Assembly: GCF_026626885.1 (NCBI RefSeq)
Contig: NZ_JAPNOA010000003.1
Location: 92,631 to 156,630, forward strand
Reading direction: 5' to 3'
Length of the DNA: 64,000 nt
Origin: Parathalassolituus penaei
Lineage (GTDB): Bacteria; Pseudomonadota; Gammaproteobacteria; Pseudomonadales; Oceanobacteraceae
Shown: positions 11,270-21,071 of the stretch, in pieces
How positions within the stretch are numbered: position 1 is the first letter of the stretch
Layout of the letters: each line of letters begins with the position of its first letter
The notes under the pieces: model-generated
Databases searched by the model: none
Told to the model about the DNA's origin: nothing
The model's input: the letters and a program-made list of their open reading frames with translations, nothing else
Position numbers and translations under genes: made by a program

Positions 11270-11623
11270 TTACAGGCAGGACTTGGCTTTTTCAACCAGA
11301 GCCGCAAACGCTGCTTTTTCGTTTACTGCCAGATCAGCCAGCACCTTACGGTCGATTTCAACAGCGGCTTTTTTCAGGCCGTTGATGAACTTGCTGTAAG
11401 ACAGACCGTTCAGACGAGCACCGGCGTTGATACGCGCGATCCACAGTTGACGGAACTGACGCTTGCGCTGACGACGGTCACGGTAAGCGTACTGACCGGC
11501 TTTGATAACAGCCTGCTTGGCAACACGGAATACACGGGAACGAGCACCGTAGTAACCTTTAGCCAGCTTCAGAATTTTCTTGTGACGACGACGAGCGATG
11601 ACACCACGTTTTACACGAGCCAT
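11270..11623 (-). CDS. rplT: 50S ribosomal protein L20
   Basis: 117 residues beginning [20 protein letters not shown], the canonical L20 start, rich in Arg and Lys, with the long N-terminal helix followed by the globular tail [20 protein letters not shown]. It binds 23S rRNA early in 50S assembly and in enterobacteria represses the rpmI-rplT message. It is preceded by rpmI with a gap of 21 bases. Confidence 0.98.
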   Translation of the reverse strand: MARVKRGVIARRRHKKILKLAKGYYGARSRVFRVAKQAVIKAGQYAYRDRRQRKRQFRQLWIARINAGARLNGLSYSKFINGLKKAAVEIDRKVLADLAVNEKAAFAALVEKAKSCL

Positions 11624-11644
11624 TATTTATCTCCTGATCTGAAC

Positions 11645-11839
11645 TTAAAGGTTAGGCAGCATGCGTGCTACAGATGCAACATCGCGCGCGTTAACCAGAA
11701 CACTGCCGCGCAGATGACGCTTACGCTTGGTGCTCTTTTTGGTCAGGATGTGGCTGCGGAAAGCTTTACGGTGTTTGAAGCCGTTGGCAGTCTTTTTGAA
11801 GCGCTTGGCAGCGCCACTCTTGGTTTTGATTTTTGGCAT
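11645..11839 (-). CDS. rpmI: 50S ribosomal protein L35
   Basis: 64 residues from the ATG at 11839, giving the standard N-terminus [20 protein letters not shown]. The extended frame upstream is non-homologous and was discarded. L35 is a small basic component of the large subunit. It sits in infC-rpmI-rplT. Confidence 0.98.
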   Translation of the reverse strand: MPKIKTKSGAAKRFKKTANGFKHRKAFRSHILTKKSTKRKRHLRGSVLVNARDVASVARMLPNL

Positions 11840-11950
11840 TTGGGTACTCCAATCTATATTGGCGCGTACAGAAACCAGAGACCTGTACAACGCCTGCCAT
11901 AAACCCCGGACCTCAAGTGTCCAGGCGTTGGTAGCCGGTAGAATACAGAA

Positions 11951-11970
11951 ACCCCGGCACAGGCCGGGGT
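11951..11970 (-). other. Hairpin in the infC-rpmI gap
   Basis: An 8-bp GC-rich stem (ACCCCGGC with GCCGGGGT) with a 4-base loop lies in the 156-base gap between infC and rpmI; reading leftward a weak T-rich stretch follows. By analogy with E. coli this is where an L20-responsive operator or partial terminator would be. Confidence 0.5.
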
Positions 11971-11995
11971 CTCAGCGGTTCTTTTGGGAACCGGC

Positions 11996-12538
11996 TTACT
12001 TCTTCTTCGCAGGAGCGATCACCATCACCATCTGGCGACCTTCCAGCTTTGGATGCTGTTCAACGGCACCGAGTTCTTCAAGATCGACCTCGATACGTTT
12101 CATCATTTCCATACCGATCTGTTGGTGAGCCATCTCACGACCGCGGAAACGCAGGGAGATCTTGGCTTTGTCACCTTCTTCAAGGAAGCGCTTCAGGCTA
12201 CGCAGTTTAACCTGGTAGTCAGCTTCTTCCGTACCAGGACGGAATTTCATTTCCTTGATTTGAACCTGATGTTGGCGCTTGCGAGCTTCGGCTTTCTGCT
12301 TTTTCTCTTCGTAAAGCTTCTTGCCGAAGTCCATAACCTTGCAGACAACCGGGTCACCGTCGGAGATCTGAACCAGATCCAGCTCGGATTCTTCGGCGAT
12401 TTGCAAAGCTTCTTCGATGCTTACAACACCAATCTGTTTTCCGTCGGCGCCGATCAGGCGTACTTCTGAAGCACGAATCTGATCGTTGATGGCGGCACGA
12501 TCATCATTACGGCCGCTTTTTCTGTTGTCGCGTTTGAT
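11996..12538 (-). CDS. infC: Translation initiation factor IF-3, probable AUC start codon
   Basis: 180 residues. The N-terminal domain includes [22 protein letters not shown] and the C-terminal domain [20 protein letters not shown] and [19 protein letters not shown]-3 binds the 30S subunit and rejects non-standard starts. No ATG, GTG or TTG fits the expected N-terminus. An in-frame ATC at 12538-12536 lies 7 bases after GGAG, whereas an ATT at 12544 lies only 1 base after it, so I place the start at ATC. Rare start codons in infC are a known feature used for autoregulation. The start sits 1 base beyond the thrS stop. Confidence 0.95.
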   Translation of the reverse strand: MKRDNRKSGRNDDRAAINDQIRASEVRLIGADGKQIGVVSIEEALQIAEESELDLVQISDGDPVVCKVMDFGKKLYEEKKQKAEARKRQHQVQIKEMKFRPGTEEADYQVKLRSLKRFLEEGDKAKISLRFRGREMAHQQIGMEMMKRIEVDLEELGAVEQHPKLEGRQMVMVIAPAKKK

Positions 12539-12539
12539 A

Positions 12540-14471
12540 TTAATTCTCCATTCCAAACCGACCGCGCTGGGAGATAGCACTATCGAGGAGCTCTTCAAAC
12601 GCGTCAATGGTCATTACGCCCAGGTCTTCCCCCTTACGAGTGCGCACAGCAACGGTGTTGGCTTCAACCTCTTTATCCCCTACCACAAGCAGGTAAGGAA
12701 CCTTGTGCAAAGTGTGCTCGCGGATTTTAAAGCCGATCTTCTCGTTTCTCAAGTCCGCCTTTGCACGATTACCGCGAGAACGCAGTCTTTTTGCAAGATT
12801 TTCACAATATTCAGCTTGTGAGTCGGTAATATTCAGAACCGATACCTGCTGAGGAGCCAGCCAAGGAGGCATTGCACCAGCATAGTGCTCGATCAGGATA
12901 CCCACAAAGCGCTCGAAGGAACCAAGAATTGCACGGTGCAGCATGACCGGAGTCTTGCGCTCGTTGTCTTCGTCGACGTACTGGGCACCCAGACGCTCTG
13001 GCAGCATAAAGTCGAGCTGGATAGTACCGCACTGCCATACACGACCAATGCAGTCGCGCAGGGAGAACTCGATCTTCGGACCGTAGAACGCACCTTCACC
13101 CGGTTGCAGATCCCACGCCAGACCAGCCGCATTCAACGCATCTTTAAGAGCGTCTTCCGCTTTGTCCCACAGTTCTTCAGAACCGATACGACCTTCCGGA
13201 CGAGTGGACAGCTTCATTTCAACGGCGTCAAAACCGAAGTCCTTGTAAACATCCAGAGTCAGCTTGATGAAATCAGCCGCTTCCTGACGAATCTGGTTTT
13301 CGGTTACGAAAATGTGCGCATCGTCCTGAGTAAAGCCACGCACACGCATAATGCCGTGCAGGGCACCAGACGGTTCGTTACGGTGGCAAGAACCAAACTC
13401 AGCCAGACGCATTGGCAGATCACGGTAACTCTTCAGACCCTGGTTAAATACCTGGATGTGACATGGGCAGTTCATTGGTTTCACCGCATAAGTCCGCTTT
13501 TCAGACTCAGTGGTGAACATGGCTGCCGAGTAGTGCTCCCAGTGACCGGATTTTTCCCACAGGGTACGGTCTACCACTTGTGGAGTCTTGATCTCCAGGT
13601 AGCCAGCGTCCTGCTGGACTTTACGCATGTACTGTTCCAGAACCTGGTACATGGTCCAGCCGTTCGGGTGCCAGAACACCATACCTGGCGCTTCTTCCTG
13701 CAGGTGGAACAGGTCCAGCTGCTTGGCCAGTTTACGGTGGTCGCGTTTTTCAGCTTCTTCCAGACGCTGCAGGTAGTCCTTCAGGTCTTTCTTGTCGTTC
13801 CAGGCGGTGCCGTAAATACGCTGCAGCATCTTGTTGTTGGAGTCGCCACGCCAGTAGGCGCCGGACACACGCTGCAATTTGAACACGCGCATAACACGGG
13901 TATTTGGCACGTGAGGGCCAATACACATGTCGGTATATTCTTCGTGATGGTACAGACCAACGGCGGTTTCGCCTTTTTCGATCAGGCCATCTACCAGCTC
14001 AACCTTATAGTCTTCACCACGGTCAACAAACACCTGACGAGCTTCCTGGATCGGAGTCATCTGTTTGATTACCGGGTAATCTTTCTTGATCAGCTCGCCA
14101 ATACGCTTTTCGATGGCATCAACGTCTTCCGGAGTAAACGGACGCTCGTAATCGATATCGTAATAGAAACCGTTTTCAATCACTGGACCGATGGCCATTT
14201 TGGCAGTCGGGTACAGCTGCTTGACCGCGTGGCCAACCAGGTGCGCAAACGAGTGACGAATAACATCAAGACCGTCCGCATCGCGGCCGGTGATCAGACT
14301 GATCTCTGCGTCTTCGGTGATCAGTTCACAAGCATCTACCAGCTTGCCGTTGATACGACCACAGACTGTGGCCTTCGCCAGACCAGGGCCGATGTTTTCG
14401 GCAACCTGCATCAGGGTGACGGGTTGGTCGAATGTGCGTTGTGAGCCATCCGGCAGAGTAATAACAGGCAT
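12540..14471 (-). CDS. thrS: Threonyl-tRNA synthetase
   Basis: 643 residues from the ATG at 14471 (AAGGAAG upstream), giving [19 protein letters not shown]. Domains in order: TGS (1-62), editing domain with [16 protein letters not shown], class II catalytic core with motif 2 [22 protein letters not shown] and the zinc ligands Cys/His/His, and the C-terminal anticodon-binding domain. The final codons overlap the ribosome site of infC, coupling the two. It is the first gene of the thrS-infC-rpmI-rplT unit. Confidence 0.97.
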   Translation of the reverse strand: MPVITLPDGSQRTFDQPVTLMQVAENIGPGLAKATVCGRINGKLVDACELITEDAEISLITGRDADGLDVIRHSFAHLVGHAVKQLYPTAKMAIGPVIENGFYYDIDYERPFTPEDVDAIEKRIGELIKKDYPVIKQMTPIQEARQVFVDRGEDYKVELVDGLIEKGETAVGLYHHEEYTDMCIGPHVPNTRVMRVFKLQRVSGAYWRGDSNNKMLQRIYGTAWNDKKDLKDYLQRLEEAEKRDHRKLAKQLDLFHLQEEAPGMVFWHPNGWTMYQVLEQYMRKVQQDAGYLEIKTPQVVDRTLWEKSGHWEHYSAAMFTTESEKRTYAVKPMNCPCHIQVFNQGLKSYRDLPMRLAEFGSCHRNEPSGALHGIMRVRGFTQDDAHIFVTENQIRQEAADFIKLTLDVYKDFGFDAVEMKLSTRPEGRIGSEELWDKAEDALKDALNAAGLAWDLQPGEGAFYGPKIEFSLRDCIGRVWQCGTIQLDFMLPERLGAQYVDEDNERKTPVMLHRAILGSFERFVGILIEHYAGAMPPWLAPQQVSVLNITDSQAEYCENLAKRLRSRGNRAKADLRNEKIGFKIREHTLHKVPYLLVVGDKEVEANTVAVRTRKGEDLGVMTIDAFEELLDSAISQRGRFGMEN

Positions 14472-14528
14472 ATAAGCTTCCTTGGTGTCAGTGGTGGCCC
14501 CTACGACAGGCCACATGCACGTGGGTCG

Positions 14529-14563
14529 AAAAGAGCCGGTACTGTACCGTTGGATACCGGCTC
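14529..14563 (-). terminator. Terminator after the PfpI-family gene
   Basis: Reading leftward, GAGCCGGTA pairs with TACCGGCTC (9 bp) and is followed by TTTTC. It separates the DJ-1/PfpI gene from thrS. A smaller hairpin (ACCGCC/GGCGGT, 14569-14586) precedes it. Confidence 0.75.
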
Positions 14564-14605
14564 TGTAAACCGCCAGAACAGGCGGTAGAGAGGGATGAGA
14601 AGTGC

Positions 14606-15160
14606 TTACAGTTCAGCAGCGACCTTGTCGCGAACCTTGCCGCCAGCCAGAACTTCAATCAGTTTGAGAACAAAAGCATTGAGGGTATCCGGCCCCTGAC
14701 TGGTGATCAGGTTGCCATCAACAACAACGGGCTCATTCAGGAAATTGCCGCCGTATTCCTCTTCCAGTTCGCTGCGCAGTGGCGGAAAACAGGTCACGCG
14801 AGCACCATCTACCAGCCCCTGCGGACCAAGTACCATCACAGGCGCGGCACAGGTCGCGGCAACCCAGCGGTCTTCATCAGACTGGTGCTGCAACAGGGCC
14901 AGCAGAGGGTCGGACGCCCCCAGCGCCTGAGCACCAACCAGGCCACCAGGCACCACAATCATGTCCCATTCCTGATCCTTGCATTCCTGCAACAGACGAT
15001 CGGCTTCGAAGGAAGTGTTATTGGCAGCGTTGATACGCTTGCGACCAGACATTACGGAAGCGAGAGTCACCTTCAGACCACCACGACGCAGCAGGCTGGA
15101 CAGGTTGTTAACCTCCTGCTCTTCGCTTCCATCCGCTACCGGAATCAAAACATTGGCCAT
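14606..15160 (-). CDS. DJ-1/PfpI-family protein (YajL/DJ-1-like)
   Basis: 184 residues. The DJ-1 fold is recognisable from the start [20 protein letters not shown], the strand [15 protein letters not shown] and the nucleophile elbow [12 protein letters not shown], in which the Cys at about residue 104 is the conserved reactive cysteine. Glu in DGSEEQE is the partner that lowers its pKa. Members act as chaperone, deglycase or oxidative-stress proteins in the cytosol; the exact activity cannot be read from sequence. GGAG lies upstream of the ATG. It is flanked by a terminator on each side, so probably monocistronic. Confidence 0.88.
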   Translation of the reverse strand: MANVLIPVADGSEEQEVNNLSSLLRRGGLKVTLASVMSGRKRINAANNTSFEADRLLQECKDQEWDMIVVPGGLVGAQALGASDPLLALLQHQSDEDRWVAATCAAPVMVLGPQGLVDGARVTCFPPLRSELEEEYGGNFLNEPVVVDGNLITSQGPDTLNAFVLKLIEVLAGGKVRDKVAAEL

Positions 15161-15195
15161 AACTCACTCCAGAAATCTCAGCTCAAACTCAAAGG

Positions 15196-15212
15196 GCCCG
15201 GAAAGTCCGGGC
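15196..15212 (-). terminator. Candidate terminator of the MoxX-like regulator operon
   Basis: GCCCGGA/TCCGGGC (7 bp, 3-base loop), followed leftward by CCTTTGAGTTTG. It lies about 165 bases beyond the stop of the response regulator and just before the PfpI start. It is a moderate rather than a strong terminator. Confidence 0.45.
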
Positions 15213-15376
15213 AGAATGGTCATTAGTTTACAACCGAGTGGAGTGTGTTGGCAGGCGCTGGTGAAGATTTTCCTGCCCGTCGCGGACATTTTCCGCCAGC
15301 CCACACAAGAGCCTGACAAACCATGAGGGTATTGCTACGCCGAACGGCTGCTTCACCCCCAAACAGACGCTGACGT

Positions 15377-16039
15377 TCAGCGCGAAGGCGTTGGCTGCTT
15401 GTTGTCAGAAGGCGCCAGCAGCTTACGCACCATTTCGGCCGTACTGCCAACCCCCAGCTTCTGACGAATGACCGTAGCCCGATTGGCAACGGTTTTGGCC
15501 GAAATTCCGAGACGATCAGCAATTGCCTGATTGCCCATGCCTTGCACCAGCAGTTCGGCAATTTCACGCTCGCGGGGAGCCAGCCATTCCAGTGGACGGG
15601 AACCGTATCCACGAGATCCACCTTGCCGAAAACGGCTGTGCTGTAATTTTTCAGCAAGCACCGGTTCCAGAAAAGTCTCCCCCGCCGCTACGGTACGAAC
15701 CGCTTCAACCATCAAGGGTGGAGGGCTGCTTTTGGACAGATATCCCAACGCGCCAGCATCCAGCGCCTCCCGAATGATCCCGACCTCTTCGTACATGCTG
15801 AAGACCAGAATGCGAGTATCCGGATGAGTCCCCATAACACGACGAGTCACTTCAATACCGCTCAGGTCAGGCATATTGATATCGAGTACCAGGACATCCG
15901 GCTGCTCACGATAGAACAGCAACGCCGCATCGGTTCCACCACCCGCTTCTATTATCTCGACGGGAGCCAGCATGGCTTCCAGCAGGGTCCGATACCCCTG
16001 ACGCACCACCGCATGATCATCGGCCAGCAGAATTTTCAT
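15377..16039 (-). CDS. LuxR-type response regulator (MoxX/EraR-like)
   Basis: 220 residues. Receiver domain 1-120 with acidic pocket LLADDHAVVRQG, phosphoacceptor Asp in VLVLDINMPD (about residue 54) and Lys in GYLSKSS. The LuxR/NarL helix-turn-helix lies at about 148-205 (APREREIAELLVQGMGNQAIADRLGISAKTVAN). It overlaps the preceding kinase gene by 4 bases (ATGA), so the two are a cognate pair. Similar regulators (MoxX, EraR, PedR) activate quinoprotein alcohol dehydrogenase genes, and the location beside the TonB receptor and pqq/exa genes fits that role; this is inference. Confidence 0.9.
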   Translation of the reverse strand: MKILLADDHAVVRQGYRTLLEAMLAPVEIIEAGGGTDAALLFYREQPDVLVLDINMPDLSGIEVTRRVMGTHPDTRILVFSMYEEVGIIREALDAGALGYLSKSSPPPLMVEAVRTVAAGETFLEPVLAEKLQHSRFRQGGSRGYGSRPLEWLAPREREIAELLVQGMGNQAIADRLGISAKTVANRATVIRQKLGVGSTAEMVRKLLAPSDNKQPTPSR

Positions 16040-17316
16040 GAGGTTTCTTCCTGTATCACAAACCCGAGCGGAATTTCCGCCACGATGGCAATACCCGACT
16101 GACCATCAACCACCAACGGCGACGGCATCAGGCGCAATTGCCCGTTCAATAACAGACAACGCTCACGCATGGAGCGTAATCCGATTCCCGTTGCATTGGC
16201 ATTCTGCAACTGTTCAACACGGCCGCTGCCGTCATCGGCGATTTCCAGCAGCAGACGATCATCCCGAACAGCCAGAATCACCCGAGCACGCTGGGCCCTG
16301 GCATGACGAATAACGTTGGTAAGCGCTTCCTGCACCAGCCGGTACAGATGCGCAGCCGCGTTTTCATTCAGCTCATCGGGCAGCTCAATCTGCAGATCAA
16401 CATCCAGCGCCCAGGTATCCGCGAACTGATTGGCCAGCTCTTCCAGTGCCGCCTGCAACCCCAGCTGCTCAAGCAACACCGGGTACAGGTTGTTCACGAT
16501 ACGCCGAAACCCCGTTTGTACAGCATCACAGCCAGCGATAACTTGTTCACTCAACTGCTGCAGGCGCTCGGGATGCTGCTGTTGCAACGGCATCATCCAG
16601 GCCTGGGTGCGAATTGCAGTAACGTATTGGCCAAGATCATCGTGCAGCTCACGCGCCAGCGCCCCACGCTCCTGCTCCTGCACCGCCATCAGGGTGCGGG
16701 TCAGATTACGATTTTCCTGTTCAGCCTGCTGCAGGGCGGCCGCCATATCATTGAGATAACCTGCCAACTGATCCACCTCATACACACCACTGATGCCAAC
16801 CCGGATCTGATAATCCCCCCCTTGAATCGCCCGCAAGGCAGCGTTCACGCGATTTAACGGTTGGATCCCCTGGTTAACCCCCAGATAGATTGCGAGATTG
16901 CTGATCAGCATGGCTGCCAGAAATACCCAGACAATTTCCAGCGTTGAATCCCAGACTTCGGTGACTTCATCGAGATCATCAACCGTCAGCACCAAGCGTG
17001 GCCCACCACTGGCGGTCAATGCCAGTTTTCGAGGTTCACTGTCGTGGCGAAACAGGTCCTGAAACCATTGAGGAACGTCTTCTGCTCGCGGGTGAGGCTG
17101 GTTACCAACCTGCACATGGCGCAAGCTGCCGCCCAGTTGCTCAATACTTTCGCGCGGCAAGCCAGACACCAGCAGAGCTTCAATGACCGGCACCATGGCT
17201 CGCTGCTCACGCACCACGTCATCCCGCCCCTGCTCCAGCAACACCAGCAGGCTGAGGCCAAGAGCCAGCAAAAAGGCCAGATTCACCATCAACAGGACAC
17301 GAACAACCGCTTTCAA
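16036..17316 (-). CDS. Sensor histidine kinase (MoxY/EraS-like) with periplasmic domain
   Basis: 426 residues. TM1 at about 5-27, a periplasmic domain at about 28-135 resembling the LapD/MoxY N-terminal type, TM2 at about 138-158, HAMP (QGIQPLNRVNAALRAIQGGD), then a HisKA_3 dimerisation helix with ALARELHDDLGQYVTAIR (His at about 224) and an HATPase (ADDGSGR, ATGIGLRSMRERC). The periplasmic side carries an acidic stretch VLTVDDLDEVTEVWDS just before TM2. It probably phosphorylates the overlapping LuxR-type regulator. The signal is unknown; alcohol, metal or PQQ are possibilities given the context. It lies 36 bases after the TonB receptor, probably in the same transcript. Confidence 0.88.
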   Translation of the reverse strand: MKAVVRVLLMVNLAFLLALGLSLLVLLEQGRDDVVREQRAMVPVIEALLVSGLPRESIEQLGGSLRHVQVGNQPHPRAEDVPQWFQDLFRHDSEPRKLALTASGGPRLVLTVDDLDEVTEVWDSTLEIVWVFLAAMLISNLAIYLGVNQGIQPLNRVNAALRAIQGGDYQIRVGISGVYEVDQLAGYLNDMAAALQQAEQENRNLTRTLMAVQEQERGALARELHDDLGQYVTAIRTQAWMMPLQQQHPERLQQLSEQVIAGCDAVQTGFRRIVNNLYPVLLEQLGLQAALEELANQFADTWALDVDLQIELPDELNENAAAHLYRLVQEALTNVIRHARAQRARVILAVRDDRLLLEIADDGSGRVEQLQNANATGIGLRSMRERCLLLNGQLRLMPSPLVVDGQSGIAIVAEIPLGFVIQEETS

Positions 17317-17352
17317 TTTCCATCTCCTGTAACAGGTTCTCTGGCCCCTTGG

Positions 17353-19740
17353 TCAGAACTTCAGACTGGCTCCCATACGCACGGTACGCGGAGCACCCGG
17401 ACTGACAAAACGCTCATCATCAAAGCCCGGATAAATATCCCCCAGCACTTCGTCAGACTCGCCGTACATACCGAACGTGGCGTATTCACGATCGAACAGG
17501 TTATTCACACGGGCGTACAGCTCCAGCGCTGCAGTGGCCTGATAACGGGCACGCAGGTTAACCAGACCATAACCGGCCAGCTGCGGATTTTCGTTGGCTT
17601 CGTCACCACGGAAATACTGGCTGCTACGATACTGCACATCACCACCGAGGTTAAAACGTTCGGTCATCTGCCAGTCGGCCATCAGCTTGAGGTTGTGCTC
17701 GGGCAGGCCCGGAATGCGATCCCCTGCTTCCACCTGGCGATCACCACCCAACGGATTATTCGGGCTGAAGGATACAAATGGAGTCTCGAATGTCGCACGC
17801 ATCCAGGTCCAGGCAGCGCCCACGTTCACTTTACCGAGATCACCATTCAGACTCAGTTCAGTACCAATGCGACGGGTTTTGCCCACGTTGGAAAAATAAC
17901 CTTCCGAGGTCAGACCACCGGCCTGCTGGAACAGAATGTCGTTATGGTTGGTGGCATGGAACGCACCGGCATTCCAGCGCCAGTCGTGACCACCCCAGAC
18001 TTCGGAACCACGCAAGCCGGTTTCCACACTACGAGTCACCACCTGCTTCAATGGCGGATCCGCTACAAAACCGTTCGGCAGTTTGCAAGGATCGTCCGGA
18101 TCAGCACAGCTCAGCTCCGCCGGGCTTGGTGCACGGGATGCTTCGCTGTAACTCAGGTAACCGGACAGATCGTCGCTCCAGCGATAGGTAGTACCGGCTT
18201 GAGGATTAAAGCGGCTGAAGCGGTGATCACCATTCAGGGAACCTTCGCCGTCTTCGATCTGATCGTCCATCAGGATATGGGTCGTATTAAAACGACCGCC
18301 AGCAGTCACACTCAGCGCATCGGTTACTGACAAGGTATCGGTAACAAACAGGCCTATATGGGTTACACGAGCATTCAAGGCCACTTCGGATTCTGCATCA
18401 TACAGACCGGAGGCAGAGACACCGCGATCATCACTGGCAGAGTCATTACGCAGCACACCAAACTCGGTACCGGAACGGAAACGGATATTGGCACGATCAA
18501 CGCTCACACCGGCGACCAGCAAATTGTCACGATCTCCCACTGGCTGACTGAAAGCAGACTGCAGGGCAAATCCCATACTTTTCTGGTTTGTACGGGAGCG
18601 ATTCAACGTACCATCCAGTTCATCCGAATCAAGATCCGTGCCGTTCAGATCGTTGATTTCATCGAGGGTCAACTCTTCGTCATAACCCCGAAATGCCACC
18701 GGCTCCAGAGCACCGGTGTCGTCATCTGATTCGCAGAGCGTTTCGAAACCATTGGCATCACACTCTTCGTAATCCGAGTCATCACCGTTAATGGTACGAA
18801 TCCGGTTGGAACGGAAGTAGACATTGCCCGACAGCTGCACATCGTCACTGACCCAGTGCTGACCATCGAGGGCGATATACCCCAGCTGGTTACGGGTTTC
18901 GTCAGGATGGGTATACACCGCTGAACGGCCTTCAATCTCCATCAATTCCTGCGGAGCCGCACCGTTACCGATCAGGCGGTTATTATCCAGCATGGTGGTG
19001 AGGTTCAGGTCAGTATCGTCACCGCGCCAGCTCAGTACCGACAACAGCTGCTGAACTTCTGAATCCGAGTATTTACGCCAGCCATCGTCTTGCTCGCGGT
19101 TGGCCAGCAGGTAATAACCCCACTCACCATTGTTACCACCGGTCTGTGCCTGAATCTGGCGATAGCCAAACGAGCCACCACCCACTTCGACTTCACTGCC
19201 TTCATAGTCAAAGCCGTTTTTGAGTCGCATGGCCAACGCACCACCCAGGGTGTTCTGACCAAATACCGGGTTGGAGCCAGAGTGCAGATCCATACTCTGC
19301 ACAGCATCCAGTAGCAGCAAATCCCAGTTAACGGTATCACCGAATGGTTCGTTAACGCGGGTGCCGTTCATGTATACCGACATACCCTGCGGCAACCCCA
19401 GCAAAGGCGAAGCGGTAAAACCGCGGTATTGAACATCTGGCTGCCAGGGATTACTCACCGCCTCGTTGACGGAAACGCTGGCCATATTGTCGCGCAAGTA
19501 ATCTGCAAGGCCAGTGGCGCCAGAGTTTTTCATATCCATAGCCGTTTTGGTTTGCACAGGTGCAATCAGTTGCTCTTCACTGACACCTGCACCACCAACC
19601 GGAGTAGCCGCAACAACGACCATTTCTTCCTCGACCATCTGGTCGTCGGCCAATGCTGGCGCAGAGGCCAACAGCAGCAATGGCACCGCTGAGATGCCCA
19701 CACAGGTATGGCGGACTACAGGTCCGAGAGGTTTATTCAT
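17353..19740 (-). CDS. TonB-dependent outer-membrane receptor with acidic extracellular loops
   Basis: 795 residues. Signal peptide to about 31 (ASAPALA), possible TonB box EEMVVVAAT, plug domain (about 55-170, with VNEPFGDTVNWDLLLLDAVQ and GSNPVFGQNTLGGALAM), then a 22-strand-type barrel ending in ASLKF with the terminal Phe. An unusually acidic, two-cysteine loop occupies about residues 315-345 (DDSDYEECDANG, CESDDDTG), and a second lies at about 362-377 (DEINDLNGTDLDSDELDG). It should import a scarce ligand using TonB energy. Co-orientation with a MoxY/MoxX-like pair and a shared upstream motif with pqqA suggest a role in alcohol oxidation, for instance uptake of lanthanide chelates or PQQ. 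The ligand is not proven. Confidence 0.9.
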   Translation of the reverse strand: MNKPLGPVVRHTCVGISAVPLLLLASAPALADDQMVEEEMVVVAATPVGGAGVSEEQLIAPVQTKTAMDMKNSGATGLADYLRDNMASVSVNEAVSNPWQPDVQYRGFTASPLLGLPQGMSVYMNGTRVNEPFGDTVNWDLLLLDAVQSMDLHSGSNPVFGQNTLGGALAMRLKNGFDYEGSEVEVGGGSFGYRQIQAQTGGNNGEWGYYLLANREQDDGWRKYSDSEVQQLLSVLSWRGDDTDLNLTTMLDNNRLIGNGAAPQELMEIEGRSAVYTHPDETRNQLGYIALDGQHWVSDDVQLSGNVYFRSNRIRTINGDDSDYEECDANGFETLCESDDDTGALEPVAFRGYDEELTLDEINDLNGTDLDSDELDGTLNRSRTNQKSMGFALQSAFSQPVGDRDNLLVAGVSVDRANIRFRSGTEFGVLRNDSASDDRGVSASGLYDAESEVALNARVTHIGLFVTDTLSVTDALSVTAGGRFNTTHILMDDQIEDGEGSLNGDHRFSRFNPQAGTTYRWSDDLSGYLSYSEASRAPSPAELSCADPDDPCKLPNGFVADPPLKQVVTRSVETGLRGSEVWGGHDWRWNAGAFHATNHNDILFQQAGGLTSEGYFSNVGKTRRIGTELSLNGDLGKVNVGAAWTWMRATFETPFVSFSPNNPLGGDRQVEAGDRIPGLPEHNLKLMADWQMTERFNLGGDVQYRSSQYFRGDEANENPQLAGYGLVNLRARYQATAALELYARVNNLFDREYATFGMYGESDEVLGDIYPGFDDERFVSPGAPRTVRMGASLKF

Positions 19741-19860
19741 GGGAACAGTTCCGTTTCTTTTTGTTGTATTTCGTCACTATTGATTGTGGATTATGTCTGG
19801 GGCGAGCGCTGTTCACCTCGGGAGTGGATTTGCGACTGCTTTGGCACTAGGCTTCAGGAA

Positions 19861-19875
19861 TAGGGAAATCTTCCC
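19861..19875 (-). promoter_or_regulatory. Candidate operator GGGAA-N3-TTCCC upstream of the TonB receptor
   Basis: GGGAAATCTTCCC at 19863-19875 is a near-palindrome about 125 bases upstream of the ATG. The 13-mer GAATAGGGAAATC that contains its left half (19858-19870) recurs exactly upstream of pqqA (49538-49550), in the same orientation and at about the same distance. CCTAGTGCC on the minus strand (about 19844-19852) also recurs upstream of the lanthanide-type dehydrogenase. Binding is inferred only. Confidence 0.45.
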
Positions 19876-20037
19876 GATCCTGTATTTTTATGGCTGAATT
19901 GTGGACAGATAGTAGGCGAAAGTGCTGTTTTTACTACTTTCGACCCCCACTCAGAACGCCAAGGTAGGATACCTGGGAGTAACACCACGGGGTGTAATGC
20001 GTTTAATTACAACAATAATGAAACAGGAGTCGCTATT

Positions 20038-20838
20038 ATGATGACGCTCCGTGCCGGTCAGGATAACTCCCATCCCGACCGTGTCGCTGTTTCCGGACAG
20101 AGTTACGATGCCGCTATGACTGAAAAAACCCCTGCTTCCAGCCAGTTGACCGAAGGCGATGCAGTCAGTTACCGCCTCCTGATTGCGGATGACCACCCAC
20201 TGTTTCGTGAAGCCATTGCAGACGTAATTCGCAATCGTTATCCGGATGCCGACATTCTCGAAGCCGAGAATCTCGAAGCAGCGGCTGCCCTCGCAGAAGA
20301 TAACGAAGAGCTTGATCTGATTCTGCTCGACCTCAACATGCCCGGCATGAATGGTCTGAACGGCCTGATCCAGCTGCGTAACGAATCACCGACTATTCCG
20401 GTGGTGATCATTTCTGCTGAAGAAGAGAAAAGTGTTGTCCTGCAAGCCATGACCTATGGTGCAGTGGGCTTCATCATCAAGTCTCTGCCACGCGAAAAAA
20501 TGACCCAGGCGCTGGAACAGGTTCTGGCCGGTCAGGTGTATCTGCCATCCGACGTTATCCGTGCCAGTGATGATGGTCGTTCCCGAACCAAACGCATACA
20601 GGAAGAAAATCAGATTCCACCAGAAATGCTCAACAGCCTGACCCGACGTCAGCTGTTGGTACTGGAACGTATGGCCAACGGTGAGTCCAACAAGCAAATT
20701 GCCTACAACCTGTCGATTGCTGAAACCACCGTAAAAGCCCACGTGTCCGCCATCCTGCGCAAACTGGGTGTACACAACCGTATCCAGGCAGTATTGGCAG
20801 CCAGCAATGTCGACTTTAACCAGTACCTGCGTCGCTGA
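20038..20838 (+). CDS. LuxR-type response regulator (ErbR/ExaE/AgmR-like)
   Basis: 266 residues. A 45-residue N-terminal extension precedes the receiver ([18 protein letters not shown], phosphoacceptor Asp in [10 protein letters not shown] near residue 102, Lys in FIIKSLPR). A linker leads to the LuxR helix-turn-helix [20 protein letters not shown] at the C-terminus. AGGAG lies 7 bases before the first of two ATGs, supporting this long start. In Pseudomonas a regulator of this type (ErbR/ExaE, AgmR) switches on exaA and pqq genes during ethanol growth. Its kinase is not adjacent; ErcS or NahK elsewhere in the window are candidates. The ErbR assignment rests on the neighbourhood. Confidence 0.88.
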   Translation: MMTLRAGQDNSHPDRVAVSGQSYDAAMTEKTPASSQLTEGDAVSYRLLIADDHPLFREAIADVIRNRYPDADILEAENLEAAAALAEDNEELDLILLDLNMPGMNGLNGLIQLRNESPTIPVVIISAEEEKSVVLQAMTYGAVGFIIKSLPREKMTQALEQVLAGQVYLPSDVIRASDDGRSRTKRIQEENQIPPEMLNSLTRRQLLVLERMANGESNKQIAYNLSIAETTVKAHVSAILRKLGVHNRIQAVLAASNVDFNQYLRR

Positions 20839-20856
20839 TCCGTACCCGCTCGATAT

Positions 20857-20887
20857 AAAAACGGCGCCGTATACAGCGCCGTTTTTT
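20857..20887 (+). terminator. Rho-independent terminator of the ErbR-like gene
   Basis: ACGGCGC pairs with GCGCCGT, preceded by an A-run and followed by six T, 20 bases after the stop codon. Confidence 0.93.
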
Positions 20888-21071
20888 ATTGGCTATCAAG
20901 AACCGATAAACCATCACCAAACCGATCAATATCCTTGCTTATAACACGGATATATTCAGCACTATTCAGCCCTGACCCCATCTGAATTACCGTTATTGAG
21001 CGCCTGATCAGACATCGCATCGGCGTCCGGGTATACTTCAGACTCCCGATTGTTCAGAGAAGGAGTCTGAT

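Noticed and set aside
12885..14444. 519-codon open frame opposite thrS
   Set aside because: Same reason: shadow of a conserved gene with biased codon use.
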